NCBI RefSeq assembly: GCF_007741495.1
Contig: NZ_CP036262.1
Span: 4,030,001 to 4,094,000, forward strand
From: Roseimaritima multifibrata
GTDB lineage: Bacteria > Planctomycetota > Planctomycetia > Pirellulales > Pirellulaceae
Direction: 5' to 3'
Length of the DNA: 64,000 nt
The position numbers were made by a program, and so were the translations under genes. The notes beneath the pieces were generated by a model. It did no database searches, had not been told where the DNA came from, and was given only the letters and a program-made list of their open reading frames with translations. Below, one piece after another: positions 8,445-17,567 of the stretch (within the stretch, counting starts at the first letter, position 1; each line of letters begins with the position of its first letter).

Positions 8445-9386
8445 ATGGAAGCCAAAACATCGCGGCGTCCCAAGATCACGGTTTTGGGATCGATCAACAT
8501 GGACCTAGTCGTCCGCTGCAGATCGTTCCCGAATCCGGGACAAACGATCCTTGCGGAATCGTCGACCGAGTTCTGTGGTGGCAAAGGTGCAAACCAAGCG
8601 GTCGCCGCTGCCCAAGCCGGTGCGGACGTCACGATGATTGGGCGGGTGGGAAGCGATTCTTTCGCGGACCGCCTGCTGCAGAACCTGAAGGATCACCATA
8701 TCGGGACCGAAAACGTCCAGCGAATCGCCGACGGCGCAAGCGGGATGGCGATTATCTCGCTGGATCGTTCCGGCCAAAATTCGATTACCGTCGTCCCGAA
8801 TGCGAACCTAGAACTATCGGAAACCGATGTCGAATCGTATCGGGACGTCATCGCGGCAAGTGATGTGTTGATGCTGCAATTGGAGGTTCCGATCCAGACC
8901 GTGATCGCCGCGATCCGGATTGCGAAACAGTCGGGGGTTCGTGTCATGCTTGACCCGGCTCCCGCACCTCATGACTTTCCCAGCGACCTGCTGGATGTCG
9001 ATTTGCTCTGTCCCAACCAAAGCGAAACCTCACAATTAACCTCGCTGCCAGCCGAATTGATCGAGCAAGCGAAGGTAGCCGCGAACCAACTGCGGTCACA
9101 AGGTTGCCAGAATGTCGCGATCACGCTTGGCGACCAAGGGACCTATCTTTCCAGTCCGACCTACGAAGGGCAATTGCCCGCTTTCACCACCAACGTCGTC
9201 GACACGACAGCCGCCGGAGACGCATTTGCCGGGGTCTTGGCCACCTGCTGGGCCCAGCAAAAATCTCTTCCCGAAGCCGTCCGTTACGCGAATGCCGCAG
9301 GAGCCATTGCGGCTTCGCGACTTGGTGCCCAATCCAGTATGCCCTCTTGGCAAGAAATTGAACAATTAGTGAGCTCCCAATCATGA
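8445..9386 (+). CDS. rbsK: Ribokinase
   Basis: 313 residues, close to the usual 300-310. PfkB-family signatures are complete: the N-terminal GSINMDLVVRC, the sugar-binding FCGGKGANQAVAAAQAG, and the C-terminal anion-hole and catalytic-base motif DTTAAGDAFAGVL, which matches the ribokinase version. It phosphorylates ribose to ribose-5-phosphate with ATP in the cytoplasm. It is in the middle of the operon, and its stop overlaps the next start (ATGA). Confidence 0.92.
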   Translation: MEAKTSRRPKITVLGSINMDLVVRCRSFPNPGQTILAESSTEFCGGKGANQAVAAAQAGADVTMIGRVGSDSFADRLLQNLKDHHIGTENVQRIADGASGMAIISLDRSGQNSITVVPNANLELSETDVESYRDVIAASDVLMLQLEVPIQTVIAAIRIAKQSGVRVMLDPAPAPHDFPSDLLDVDLLCPNQSETSQLTSLPAELIEQAKVAANQLRSQGCQNVAITLGDQGTYLSSPTYEGQLPAFTTNVVDTTAAGDAFAGVLATCWAQQKSLPEAVRYANAAGAIAASRLGAQSSMPSWQEIEQLVSSQS

Positions 9387-10372
9387 AACGTTACTGCAAT
9401 CACCCCGCCGCGTACGCTCTGATTTTCTTCTCAGCGGTCTTACTGATTGGCTGTAGCAAGGGGACCGATCAAGGGAACGCCCCCGGTTCGCCCCAAGACC
9501 CAGATGCCACCGACAAGCCTCGTGTCGCGCTGATCATGAAATCGTTGGCGAACGAGTTCTTCGCGACGATGGCGGAAGGGGCAAAGGAACATGAACGCGA
9601 ACATGCGGACCAGTACTCACTGGTCGTCAATGGCATCAAAGACGAACGCGACCTCAGTCGCCAAGTCGCTTTGGTGGAAGAAATGGTCGCCAGCGGAGTC
9701 TCGGCGATCGTGATCGCACCGGCGGATTCCAAAGCCCTGGTGCCAGCGCTTAGGCGAGCCCAAAAAGCGGGCGTGGTGGTGATCAATATCGACAATCGAT
9801 TGGACGCGGAAATTTTGGAACAAGAATCGGTTTCGATTCCCTTTGTCGGTCCTGACAACCTGGCCGGAGCCAAGAAAGTAGGAGATTATTTGGCCAAAAA
9901 CCGGACCGGTGACAAGGTTCTCATTCTGGAAGGAATCCGAACCTCCTTCAACGCTCAACAACGCTTAAAAGGATTCCAAGCGGCGATGGAAGAGGCCGGA
10001 ATGGAAATCCTCGATAGCCAGTCAGCCGAATGGGAAATGAGCAAAGCGAATACGATCGCCTCTTCGATGTTAAGCGAACACCCCGAAGCGACCGCGATCC
10101 TTGCGGCCAATGATTCGATGGCCCTGGGCGCGATTGCGGCGGTAAAAAATGCTGGCAGAACGGGCGAAGTTCAAATTGTTGGGTTCGATAACATCACCGC
10201 CATCCAACAAGCCATCCGTGAAGGAAAGGTCTTGGCGACCGCCGACCAACATGGCGATCAATTAGCGGTCTATGGAATCGAAGCGGCGTTACAGCAGATC
10301 GCCGATCAAGAAAAAGGCGAAGACCAAGAAACGCCGGTTGATTTGATCCACAAAGAAAACTTGGATCAATAA
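9383..10372 (+). CDS. rbsB: Ribose-type ABC transporter substrate-binding lipoprotein
   Basis: 329 residues. The N-terminus is a lipoprotein signal with lipobox LLIGC, giving acylated Cys24. The rest is a periplasmic binding protein of the ribose/galactose class (PF13407 type): VALIMKSLANEFFATMAEGA at the start of the fold, VVVINIDNRLDA in the middle, and ILAANDSMALGAIAAVKNAG near the end. It captures the sugar for the RbsA/RbsC pair encoded next. Ribose is inferred from ribokinase and the nucleoside hydrolases, not from binding residues. Confidence 0.88.
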   Translation: MKRYCNHPAAYALIFFSAVLLIGCSKGTDQGNAPGSPQDPDATDKPRVALIMKSLANEFFATMAEGAKEHEREHADQYSLVVNGIKDERDLSRQVALVEEMVASGVSAIVIAPADSKALVPALRRAQKAGVVVINIDNRLDAEILEQESVSIPFVGPDNLAGAKKVGDYLAKNRTGDKVLILEGIRTSFNAQQRLKGFQAAMEEAGMEILDSQSAEWEMSKANTIASSMLSEHPEATAILAANDSMALGAIAAVKNAGRTGEVQIVGFDNITAIQQAIREGKVLATADQHGDQLAVYGIEAALQQIADQEKGEDQETPVDLIHKENLDQ

Positions 10373-10376
10373 AAAC

Positions 10377-11909
10377 ATGCCCGATCCCCAGGATGCGACC
10401 GGTAACCTGACCGGTCCACTGCTGACCACCGACAAACTTTGCAAACGTTATGGTGACGTGACGGTCCTGCGCGACGTTTCGCTGACCATTCGAGCGGGTG
10501 AGATCCATGCGCTCCTGGGGGCAAACGGAGCAGGGAAGAGCACCTTCAGCAAAATCATTAGTGGGCTGATTGCGTCGTCCGGCGGATCGATGCAGTTGGC
10601 GGGGAATTCGTTTATTCCTCACAACAAACAGGACTCCGAAGCAAACGGTATTCAAATCGTTCAGCAGGAACTGAGCCTGATCCCCACGCTTTCGATCGCT
10701 GAAAACCTTTTCCTGGCGAACCTTCCCACCAAATTTGGCATTCTGGACAACCGCCGTTTGCACGCGGATGCTCGTAAAGCCCTCGACCGCTTCGACCTTC
10801 AAGAACTGGATACGCATACCAAAGTCGAAACGCTTGGCGTGGGGCACCAGCAAATGATCGAAATTGCCGCGGCGCTTGCCCAGCGCTGCCGGTTGCTGAT
10901 CTTGGACGAACCGACCGCCGCGCTCTCAGGCAAAGAAGCCGCCCACCTATTCAAACACCTCAAACGGCTGCGCAACGAGGGTGTGGGGATCATCTACATC
11001 AGTCACCGCCTGGCGGAGATTTCAGAACTGAGCGACCAAGTCACGGTCCTCCGCGATGGCAAACAGGTTTCGACGCAGCCAACCGATTCGATCACCACCG
11101 ATCAAATGGTCGATTTGATGAGTGGGACGCAACCGACCAACAGCGAAGAACACACGTCCTACTGCAGCCAAGAACCTGCGTTGCGAGTCCGCAGCCTTTG
11201 CACCGCTGTCATCCACGACGTTTCCTTCGAAGTCTATCGAGGCGAGCGACTGGGGATCACCGGTTTAGTGGGATCCGGACGCACCGAACTGCTGCGAGCA
11301 ATCTTCGGAGCCGACACCGCGACCGCCGGTCAAATTTTTCTTCAGTCCAGCGATCGACCGCAGCGTTTCCAACATCCCAGTCAAGCGACCGCAGCCGGTT
11401 TGGCAATGGTCACCGAGGATCGCAAACAAAACGGATTGCTGCTGCCAAAGTCGATTTCAATCAATACAACGCTGTGCAGCATGCAACGCAAGTTTTCTCG
11501 GTTTGGCCTGATTCAGCAATCCGCAGAAATCGCCGTCGCCGAAGAAATGCGAGCGCAATTGGACACCCGTTGCGACAGCATTTATCAAGCGGTCGGAACG
11601 TTAAGTGGTGGTAACCAACAGAAGGTCGCAATTGCCAAATGGTTGGTTCGCGACGCCGAACTATTTCTTTTCGACGAACCGACACGTGGTATCGATGTTG
11701 CGGCTCGCCGACGAATCTATCGACTGTTCGAAACGCTTGCCGCAGACCAAAAGGGACTGGTCATTGTCAGCAGTGATTTTGAAGAGCTATCAGCAACGTG
11801 CGACCGAATCGCAGTGATGTCCAAAGGCAGGCTAGTGGCAATTTTTAAACGAGGCGAATGGACCCAAGAAAACATCATGCAGGCCTCTTTCTCGGAATAC
11901 CTTAAATGA
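10377..11909 (+). CDS. rbsA: Ribose-type ABC transporter ATP-binding protein (two ATPase domains)
   Basis: 510 residues, the normal size for RbsA/MglA-type duplicated ATPases. The first domain has Walker A GANGAGKST and Walker B LLILDEPTAALSG. The second has the degenerate Walker A GLVGSGRTE, the signature LSGGNQQKVAIAKWL and Walker B LFLFDEPTRGIDV. It energises import through RbsC. It starts 4 bp after the binding-protein stop and overlaps the permease gene by 4 bp. Confidence 0.94.
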   Translation: MPDPQDATGNLTGPLLTTDKLCKRYGDVTVLRDVSLTIRAGEIHALLGANGAGKSTFSKIISGLIASSGGSMQLAGNSFIPHNKQDSEANGIQIVQQELSLIPTLSIAENLFLANLPTKFGILDNRRLHADARKALDRFDLQELDTHTKVETLGVGHQQMIEIAAALAQRCRLLILDEPTAALSGKEAAHLFKHLKRLRNEGVGIIYISHRLAEISELSDQVTVLRDGKQVSTQPTDSITTDQMVDLMSGTQPTNSEEHTSYCSQEPALRVRSLCTAVIHDVSFEVYRGERLGITGLVGSGRTELLRAIFGADTATAGQIFLQSSDRPQRFQHPSQATAAGLAMVTEDRKQNGLLLPKSISINTTLCSMQRKFSRFGLIQQSAEIAVAEEMRAQLDTRCDSIYQAVGTLSGGNQQKVAIAKWLVRDAELFLFDEPTRGIDVAARRRIYRLFETLAADQKGLVIVSSDFEELSATCDRIAVMSKGRLVAIFKRGEWTQENIMQASFSEYLK

Positions 11910-12862
11910 ACCAACATCGACTTACAGCCAACCTGGTTCAGCATGTCGGACTGATTTCGGTCCTGTTGGTACTGATCGGGATCTTCAGTGCCTGCAGCGA
12001 CAACTTTTTTCAAACCTCGACGCTGTTCTCGATCGCGAACCAGGTTCCGGCCCTCACCTTTTTAGCGGTAGGAATGACCCTGGTCTTGATCGTCGGCGGG
12101 ATCGATCTCTCCGTCGGATCCCTGCTTGCGCTTTCCGCAGCCGTCCTCGGGGTTTTGATGGCCAAGTACAACTGGCATCTTGGGACGGCCTTGCTGGCCG
12201 CCATGTTTGTCTCCGGGTGCTGCGGCTGGGTCAATGGATTTATCTCGATTCGGTTTGGCATCCCATCCTTCATTGTTACTTTGGGGATGCTGCAGATCGC
12301 CCGAGGCAGCACCAAGGGAATTACGGAATCGCAATCGATTTTCATCGGCAGCCGAGTCGAATGGTTTGCCCAACCGCTGGAGGGGATCTCGCTTTCACCC
12401 GCCTTTGTGGTTGCCGTGTTGGCGGTGATCGCGGGCCAATTCATTCTGTCGCGAACGGTGTTTGGACGTTACTGCATCGCGATCGGTACAAACGAAGAAG
12501 CGGTTCGGATGTCCGGCATTCGTGTGGCCCCCTACGCGATCGCGGTCTTTGCCATGAACGGAGTTCTCTGTGGCCTAGCTGGATTCACGCAGACGTCGTT
12601 GATGTCGACCGCCGATCCAAACGGTGGCGTCGGGATGGAACTGGACGCGATTGCGGCTTGTGTGATCGGAGGCACAAGCCTGATGGGCGGACGGGGAAGC
12701 GTCGTCAGCTCTTTCCTTGGAGTCCTGATCATTCAGGTACTACAATCGGGCTTGGCCCAAGTCGGCGTCTCCGATGCCAACAAACAAATCATCACTGGTA
12801 CCGTCATCGTGATTGCGGTCTTATTGGACGCCTTGAGAACCCGTTGGGGAAAATCGAAATGA
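11906..12862 (+). CDS. rbsC: Ribose-type ABC transporter permease
   Basis: 318 residues, strongly hydrophobic with about eight to ten membrane spans. The family motifs are present: TLVLIVGGIDLSVGSLLALS in the N-terminal half and AIAACVIGGTSLMGGRGSV in the C-terminal half. It forms the inner-membrane channel together with the RbsA-like ATPase. It overlaps the genes on both sides by ATGA, which indicates translational coupling. Confidence 0.93.
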   Translation: MNQHRLTANLVQHVGLISVLLVLIGIFSACSDNFFQTSTLFSIANQVPALTFLAVGMTLVLIVGGIDLSVGSLLALSAAVLGVLMAKYNWHLGTALLAAMFVSGCCGWVNGFISIRFGIPSFIVTLGMLQIARGSTKGITESQSIFIGSRVEWFAQPLEGISLSPAFVVAVLAVIAGQFILSRTVFGRYCIAIGTNEEAVRMSGIRVAPYAIAVFAMNGVLCGLAGFTQTSLMSTADPNGGVGMELDAIAACVIGGTSLMGGRGSVVSSFLGVLIIQVLQSGLAQVGVSDANKQIITGTVIVIAVLLDALRTRWGKSK

Positions 12863-13884
12863 TCCGTTCTTGCATACTTAGTTTGCTGGTCAGCAGTTTC
12901 TGCATCCCGTCAGTCTTTGGCCAGGCCAAGCCACCTGTGCCGATCATTTTCGACACCGATATCACCGGGGATGTGGATGATGTCCTGGCGCTGGCGATGC
13001 TTCATACGCTGGCGGACCGCCAAGAGTGCACGTTGGAAGCGGTCACGATTTCGAAAATTAATCCGCTTACAGCTCCTTTCGTAGACGCCGTCAACACATT
13101 TTACGGCCGTCCGGACATTCCGATCGGGGTCACTCGCGATGCCCAGGAACGTGACAGTAAATACCTTCACCTAGTCGAACAAAAGGATGGAGACGATTTT
13201 CGCTATCCACATGACCTACTTTCCAGTGACGACGCTCCCGACGCGGTCACGGTCCTTCGCAAAACGCTCGCCGCTGCCGACGACGGGTCGATCGTCATTG
13301 TCCAAGTCGGATTAGGATCCAACCTCTCGGAATTGCTCGATTCGCCCGCGGATAAAATCAGTGATTTGAGCGGCCTGGATTTGATCAAGAAGAAGGTGCG
13401 GTTGGCTTCGGTCATGGCAGGGGGCTTTCGACCGGTAAAAGGACAACCGCACTTCCTGGAAGCCAACGTCCGCAACGGGATAGAATCGATGCGGAACTTT
13501 GCCGCGAAATGGCCGAACGAAGTCCCGGTCGTCTGGAGCGATTATTTGATCGGAGTTGCCGTCCCTTATCCTCGCAGCAGCATCCGGAATGACTTTCGTT
13601 ATCAAACGCCGCACATCGTCCCGGAATCTTACCTTCTCTACTGCGGCCCCGACCACAACCGGCCGACCTGGGACTTAACCAGCGTCCTTTACGCCGTCCG
13701 TCCCAACGAAAACTATTTTGGACTTTCCGAACCCGGAAACGTCGAAGTGGAAGCCGACGGATTTACGACGTTCACCCCCGAGAAAAATGGTCGTGACCGT
13801 TATCTAACGTTGAATGCGGTTCAAATTCCAAGAGTCATCGAAGCTCAACGTTCGCTGGTCAGCCAGCCCCCCCAGGCAAAATGA
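12859..13884 (+). CDS. Secreted inosine-uridine-type nucleoside hydrolase (second copy)
   Basis: 341 residues. The ATG at 12859 overlaps the permease stop and gives a signal peptide ending near VFGQA; the longer open frame upstream is only a shadow of the permease gene. The nucleoside hydrolase motif is DTDITGDVDDVLAL and the C-terminal block HNRPTWDLTSVLYA. It is clearly a paralogue of the gene at 7378 but diverged, so the two may prefer different nucleosides. It closes the operon; hairpins follow at 14050-14139. Confidence 0.87.
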   Translation: MIRSCILSLLVSSFCIPSVFGQAKPPVPIIFDTDITGDVDDVLALAMLHTLADRQECTLEAVTISKINPLTAPFVDAVNTFYGRPDIPIGVTRDAQERDSKYLHLVEQKDGDDFRYPHDLLSSDDAPDAVTVLRKTLAAADDGSIVIVQVGLGSNLSELLDSPADKISDLSGLDLIKKKVRLASVMAGGFRPVKGQPHFLEANVRNGIESMRNFAAKWPNEVPVVWSDYLIGVAVPYPRSSIRNDFRYQTPHIVPESYLLYCGPDHNRPTWDLTSVLYAVRPNENYFGLSEPGNVEVEADGFTTFTPEKNGRDRYLTLNAVQIPRVIEAQRSLVSQPPQAK

Positions 13885-14305
13885 ACCAGCGACGACGCGT
13901 CCTTAAATCGACGGCTGTGAATTCGCCAACGGATTCCGCTTGTCAGCGACAATGCGATCATCGATAAAATCTGTAGAAAACAGCATTTCCGCCGCTTATT
14001 TGTTGCGTTCGTGGCGCGGAGGTCTCACAATGCCAGTCCGGTGTACAATGGGTGTCCGCTCACGCGGATACCCTACCTAAATGACGTATCGTTTCGTTAC
14101 CGAAACGGCGGCGATCCAGTTTGTCGGTTAACGACAAACGATGTGCAGTGCCGCGTTGCTCCACTCCCCTAAAACATTTCCAAATCGCAAGCCAGTGCGT
14201 TCCGGCTTCCACGGATTGAACGAAATGCGACGGTCCTTCGGGACTCCATTTAACGCATCCATTTTCACAGATGATTCATTGGCTTCCTTCCACGAGTTCC
14301 CTCCT
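13885..14305. other. Intergenic region with three consecutive hairpins
   Basis: Three short inverted repeats lie in a row: 14050-14073 (10-bp stem with one G-T pair, 4-nt loop), 14090-14107 (perfect 7-bp stem, 4-nt loop) and 14119-14139 (perfect 8-bp stem, 5-nt loop). They may end the nucleoside/ribose transcript or form a leader for the VCBS gene. No T-run follows any of them. No gene is seen. Confidence 0.55.
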
Positions 14306-17290
14306 ATGATCCACACCTCCATATTCCGCTGGCTTACTCTCGTTCCGCTTCTGTTTGGCATAAGCAATTACGGAGCGGCAGACGACTGGAAACTGCAGCC
14401 TCTGAAATACAACAATCCCGATCTAGCTGTCGACCTGGGCGTCGGTTTGTGGGCATGGCCAATGCCGATGGACTACGACAACGACGGAGACCTGGACTTG
14501 CTGGTTGGGTGTCCCGACAAACCATCCAACGGGGTTTACTTCTTCGAAAACCCGACGCAGGACGCCAGCGTGAAGACGCCTACTTTTCTTCCCGGCGTGC
14601 GACTTGGTTCCGCGACGCATAACATGCAGGTCAGTTATGTCGACGGTCAGCCTCGGATCCTACGCAACGGTCACGAATACCCTCGAGACCCTGCAACCGG
14701 AGAATTCAATTTCGCGAAACCAAAACGCATCTTCCCCAAAGACAACATTCACGAAAATCGTGTTCGCGGAAACATGTGGCGTTACGTCGATTACGACGGT
14801 GACGGGGATCACGACATCGTCGTGGGCGCCGGTGATTGGACCGAATATGTCTGGGACAACGCGTATGATTCGTCGGGACGTTGGCGAAACGGGCCGCTGC
14901 ACGGTTACGTCTACTGGATCGAAAACCAAGGTAACGATGATTCGCCAAAGTACAGCGATCAACCAACCAAGATCCACGCAGCCGGGGGGGCCATCGATGT
15001 CTATGGTTGGCCTTCACCGAACTTTGCAGATTTCGATAACGACGGGGACCTGGACCTGCTGTGCGGGGAATTCCTAGATGGTTTTACCTATTTTGAAAAC
15101 GTCGGAACTCGCAATGAACCTGTGTACGGGGCAGGGCAGCGTCTGCAAGACGAAAACAGCGCCCCCCTGGTGATGCACCTTCAGATGATCACTCCCACCG
15201 CCTTTGACTGGGACGCGGACGGAGACCTTGACCTGATTGTTGGCGATGAAGATGGCCGCGTCGCTTTGGTAGAAAACACCGGCAAGTTCCAAGGTTCCGC
15301 TCCTGTATTCTCCGCACCACAATACTTTCAACAACAGGCCGACACGCTGAAGTTTGGTGCGTTGGCAACCCCCTATGTCTACGACTGGGATGGTGACGGC
15401 GACGAAGACATTCTGTGCGGAAACACCGCAGGGAACATCGCTCTGTTCGAAAACCTTGGCGATGCCGATAACGGGTTGCCAAAATGGTCCGCTCCTCAAT
15501 TACTCCGTTCGCAATCCGCAGCTGGCGGTGAAGAAAAAGAATTCCGAATTTTGGCGGGCGAAAGTGGATCGATCCAAGGTCCCTGCGAAGCCAAGTGGGG
15601 TTACACCACCCTTTCCGTCGCCGACTGGGACAAGAATGGCGAACCGGACATTCTTTACAATTCAATTCTCTCCAAGATTGGGTTGCTGAAGAATCAGTCC
15701 GGCAAACTGATCGATGTGGCATTCGATAGTGGGCAACAAGAAACTCCCCCCGCTTGGTACTGGTGGCAAACCAAATCGAGCGACGCCCTTTCGCAGTGGC
15801 GTACGACTCCGGTTGCGATCGATTTCGATGACGACAAAGAACTTGATCTAGTCATGCTGGATCAAGAGGGCTACCTGACTTTGCGTTCGGCGGGTGGTCC
15901 TGCTGAGCGAATTTTTGTCGACGAGGACAACCAGCCTCTGCAACTGAACCCCCGCAGCTGCGGTAGTTCGGGACGCGTAAAACTGGCGGTTGTCGACTGG
16001 GATGGTGACGGAAGAAAAGACATCCTGACGAATTCAGAAAACGCGACTTGGTATCGCAATTGCGAAACACGCGACGGAAAAATCGTCTTGAAATCGATTG
16101 GGAACTTGGCCAAACGCAACGTAGCCGGCCACACATCCAGTCCAGCTGTTTGCGATTTCAACAAAGACGAAAAACCAGACTTGATCGTGGGCGCCGAAAA
16201 CGGGCGGCTTTACTTCATCGCGCATGATGACTGCGTCGATTACGCCGCTGACAAATTGACCGCGGCTCCCGCCAAAGAGTCTGCGGCCCCCAAATTCCTC
16301 AGCTGGGAGAGTGACACGCTGATCAATGATAATGCTCCTTACAAGGAATGCCACGCATCGACCATTTGTGAAACCAATCGCGGCCTTGTCGCCGCATGGT
16401 TCGGCGGCACAAAAGAGAAACACAAGGACGTTGGGATTTGGACCAGCTATCACGACGGCACAAAATGGTCGAGAGCAACAGAAGTTGCAAACGGCGTCCA
16501 ACATGACGGACTGCGTTACCCCTGCTGGAATCCAGTTCTCTTCCAACCGCCCGGCGACGCTCCGACACTGCTGTTCTTCAAAGTCGGCCCGACGCCTTCG
16601 ACGTGGTGGGGCGAAATGATGGTCAGCTATGATGGCGGCCGCACCTTTGTGGAACGTAAACGACTTCCAGAAGGGATTGACGGGCCGGTCCGCTGCCAGC
16701 CTATTCTGCTTGCGGACGGCAAAACGCTTCTGAGCGGCAGCTCCACCGAATACGACGGCTGGACCGTTCACTTCGAATCGATCGGTTTGTCCAACGGGCA
16801 ACCTGCAGGAACATGGAGCCGCGTCGGACCAATCAATTCCGCCAAAGAATTCAATGCGATTCAGCCCACGTTTTTGACTCATAGCGATGGCCGAATTCAA
16901 GTCCTCTGCCGGACGAAAGAAAGCGTCATCACGACCAGTTTTTCGAAAGACAATGGCAAGACATGGTCGAAGATGGAAGCGATTGATTTGCCGAATCCAA
17001 ATTCAGGAATCGATGCCATCGACTTGGCCGACGGCCGCAAGTTGCTGATCTACAATCCGCTTGGCTCGGGAGAGAACGGATGGGGACGGCGTGCGATCCT
17101 AAGTTTGGCCGTTTCCAAAGATGGAATTCACTGGAAGAAGTTTGCCGATATCGAACGTGAAGCCAGTGGTGAATTTAGTTACCCGTCCATGATCCAAGCT
17201 GCCGACGGCAAGGTGCATATCACCTACACCTGGATGCGCAAGAAGATCAAGCACGTGGTGCTGGATTCAGCAGAAATTCCAGCTCCATAG
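14306..17290 (+). CDS. Secreted VCBS/FG-GAP repeat protein fused to a BNR sialidase-like domain
   Basis: 994 residues. The ATG at 14306 is chosen because it begins a signal peptide (IFRWLTLVPLLFGISNYGAA). Residues about 50-655 carry nine calcium-binding DxDxDGxxD-type loops, for example DYDNDGDLDLL, DYDGDGDHDIV, DWDADGDLDLI and DWDGDGRKDIL, typical of an integrin-like beta-propeller. From about residue 665 the protein becomes a sialidase/neuraminidase-like propeller (PF13088 type) with GLVAAWFGGTKE, RYPCWNPVLFQ and YPSMIQAADGKVHITYTWMR. It probably binds and cleaves or recognises glycans at the cell surface; true sialidase activity is not established for this family in planctomycetes. Confidence 0.85.
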   Translation: MIHTSIFRWLTLVPLLFGISNYGAADDWKLQPLKYNNPDLAVDLGVGLWAWPMPMDYDNDGDLDLLVGCPDKPSNGVYFFENPTQDASVKTPTFLPGVRLGSATHNMQVSYVDGQPRILRNGHEYPRDPATGEFNFAKPKRIFPKDNIHENRVRGNMWRYVDYDGDGDHDIVVGAGDWTEYVWDNAYDSSGRWRNGPLHGYVYWIENQGNDDSPKYSDQPTKIHAAGGAIDVYGWPSPNFADFDNDGDLDLLCGEFLDGFTYFENVGTRNEPVYGAGQRLQDENSAPLVMHLQMITPTAFDWDADGDLDLIVGDEDGRVALVENTGKFQGSAPVFSAPQYFQQQADTLKFGALATPYVYDWDGDGDEDILCGNTAGNIALFENLGDADNGLPKWSAPQLLRSQSAAGGEEKEFRILAGESGSIQGPCEAKWGYTTLSVADWDKNGEPDILYNSILSKIGLLKNQSGKLIDVAFDSGQQETPPAWYWWQTKSSDALSQWRTTPVAIDFDDDKELDLVMLDQEGYLTLRSAGGPAERIFVDEDNQPLQLNPRSCGSSGRVKLAVVDWDGDGRKDILTNSENATWYRNCETRDGKIVLKSIGNLAKRNVAGHTSSPAVCDFNKDEKPDLIVGAENGRLYFIAHDDCVDYAADKLTAAPAKESAAPKFLSWESDTLINDNAPYKECHASTICETNRGLVAAWFGGTKEKHKDVGIWTSYHDGTKWSRATEVANGVQHDGLRYPCWNPVLFQPPGDAPTLLFFKVGPTPSTWWGEMMVSYDGGRTFVERKRLPEGIDGPVRCQPILLADGKTLLSGSSTEYDGWTVHFESIGLSNGQPAGTWSRVGPINSAKEFNAIQPTFLTHSDGRIQVLCRTKESVITTSFSKDNGKTWSKMEAIDLPNPNSGIDAIDLADGRKLLIYNPLGSGENGWGRRAILSLAVSKDGIHWKKFADIEREASGEFSYPSMIQAADGKVHITYTWMRKKIKHVVLDSAEIPAP

Positions 17291-17412
17291 TTTGAGCAAA
17301 CAACGGATGGATCATCCGAATGAGCCGCCGACATCAGGTAACGCAGTAACGTAACCTGGCCCGGCGGCGGTCGCCGGGAACCAGCCAAACGCAAGGGGAG
17401 CCCAATCATTCC

Positions 17413-17490
17413 TAGCGGAACGGCGCAAGCCGTCCGGCAAATTCACTCTGTTTTCTATGCGATTGCCGGACGGCTTGCGCCGTTCCGCTA
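17413..17490. repeat. Perfect 28-bp inverted repeat with 22-nt loop
   Basis: The arms 17413-17440 and 17463-17490 are exact complements. It lies between convergent genes (the VCBS protein and Ada) and could act as a bidirectional terminator or be a dispersed palindromic repeat. GGCTTGCGCC is the core of each arm. Confidence 0.8.
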
Positions 17491-17567
17491 AGAAAGGTGA
17501 TGGCATTCGCCGCAACCCGTCCGGCCGCACCATCTAAAAACCACGCCTCGGTCGGTAGAAACCTGCT

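Noticed and set aside
12217-12858. N-terminal extension of the second nucleoside hydrolase frame
   Set aside because: It lies wholly inside the permease gene in another frame and would remove the signal peptide; the ATG at 12859 is the proper start.
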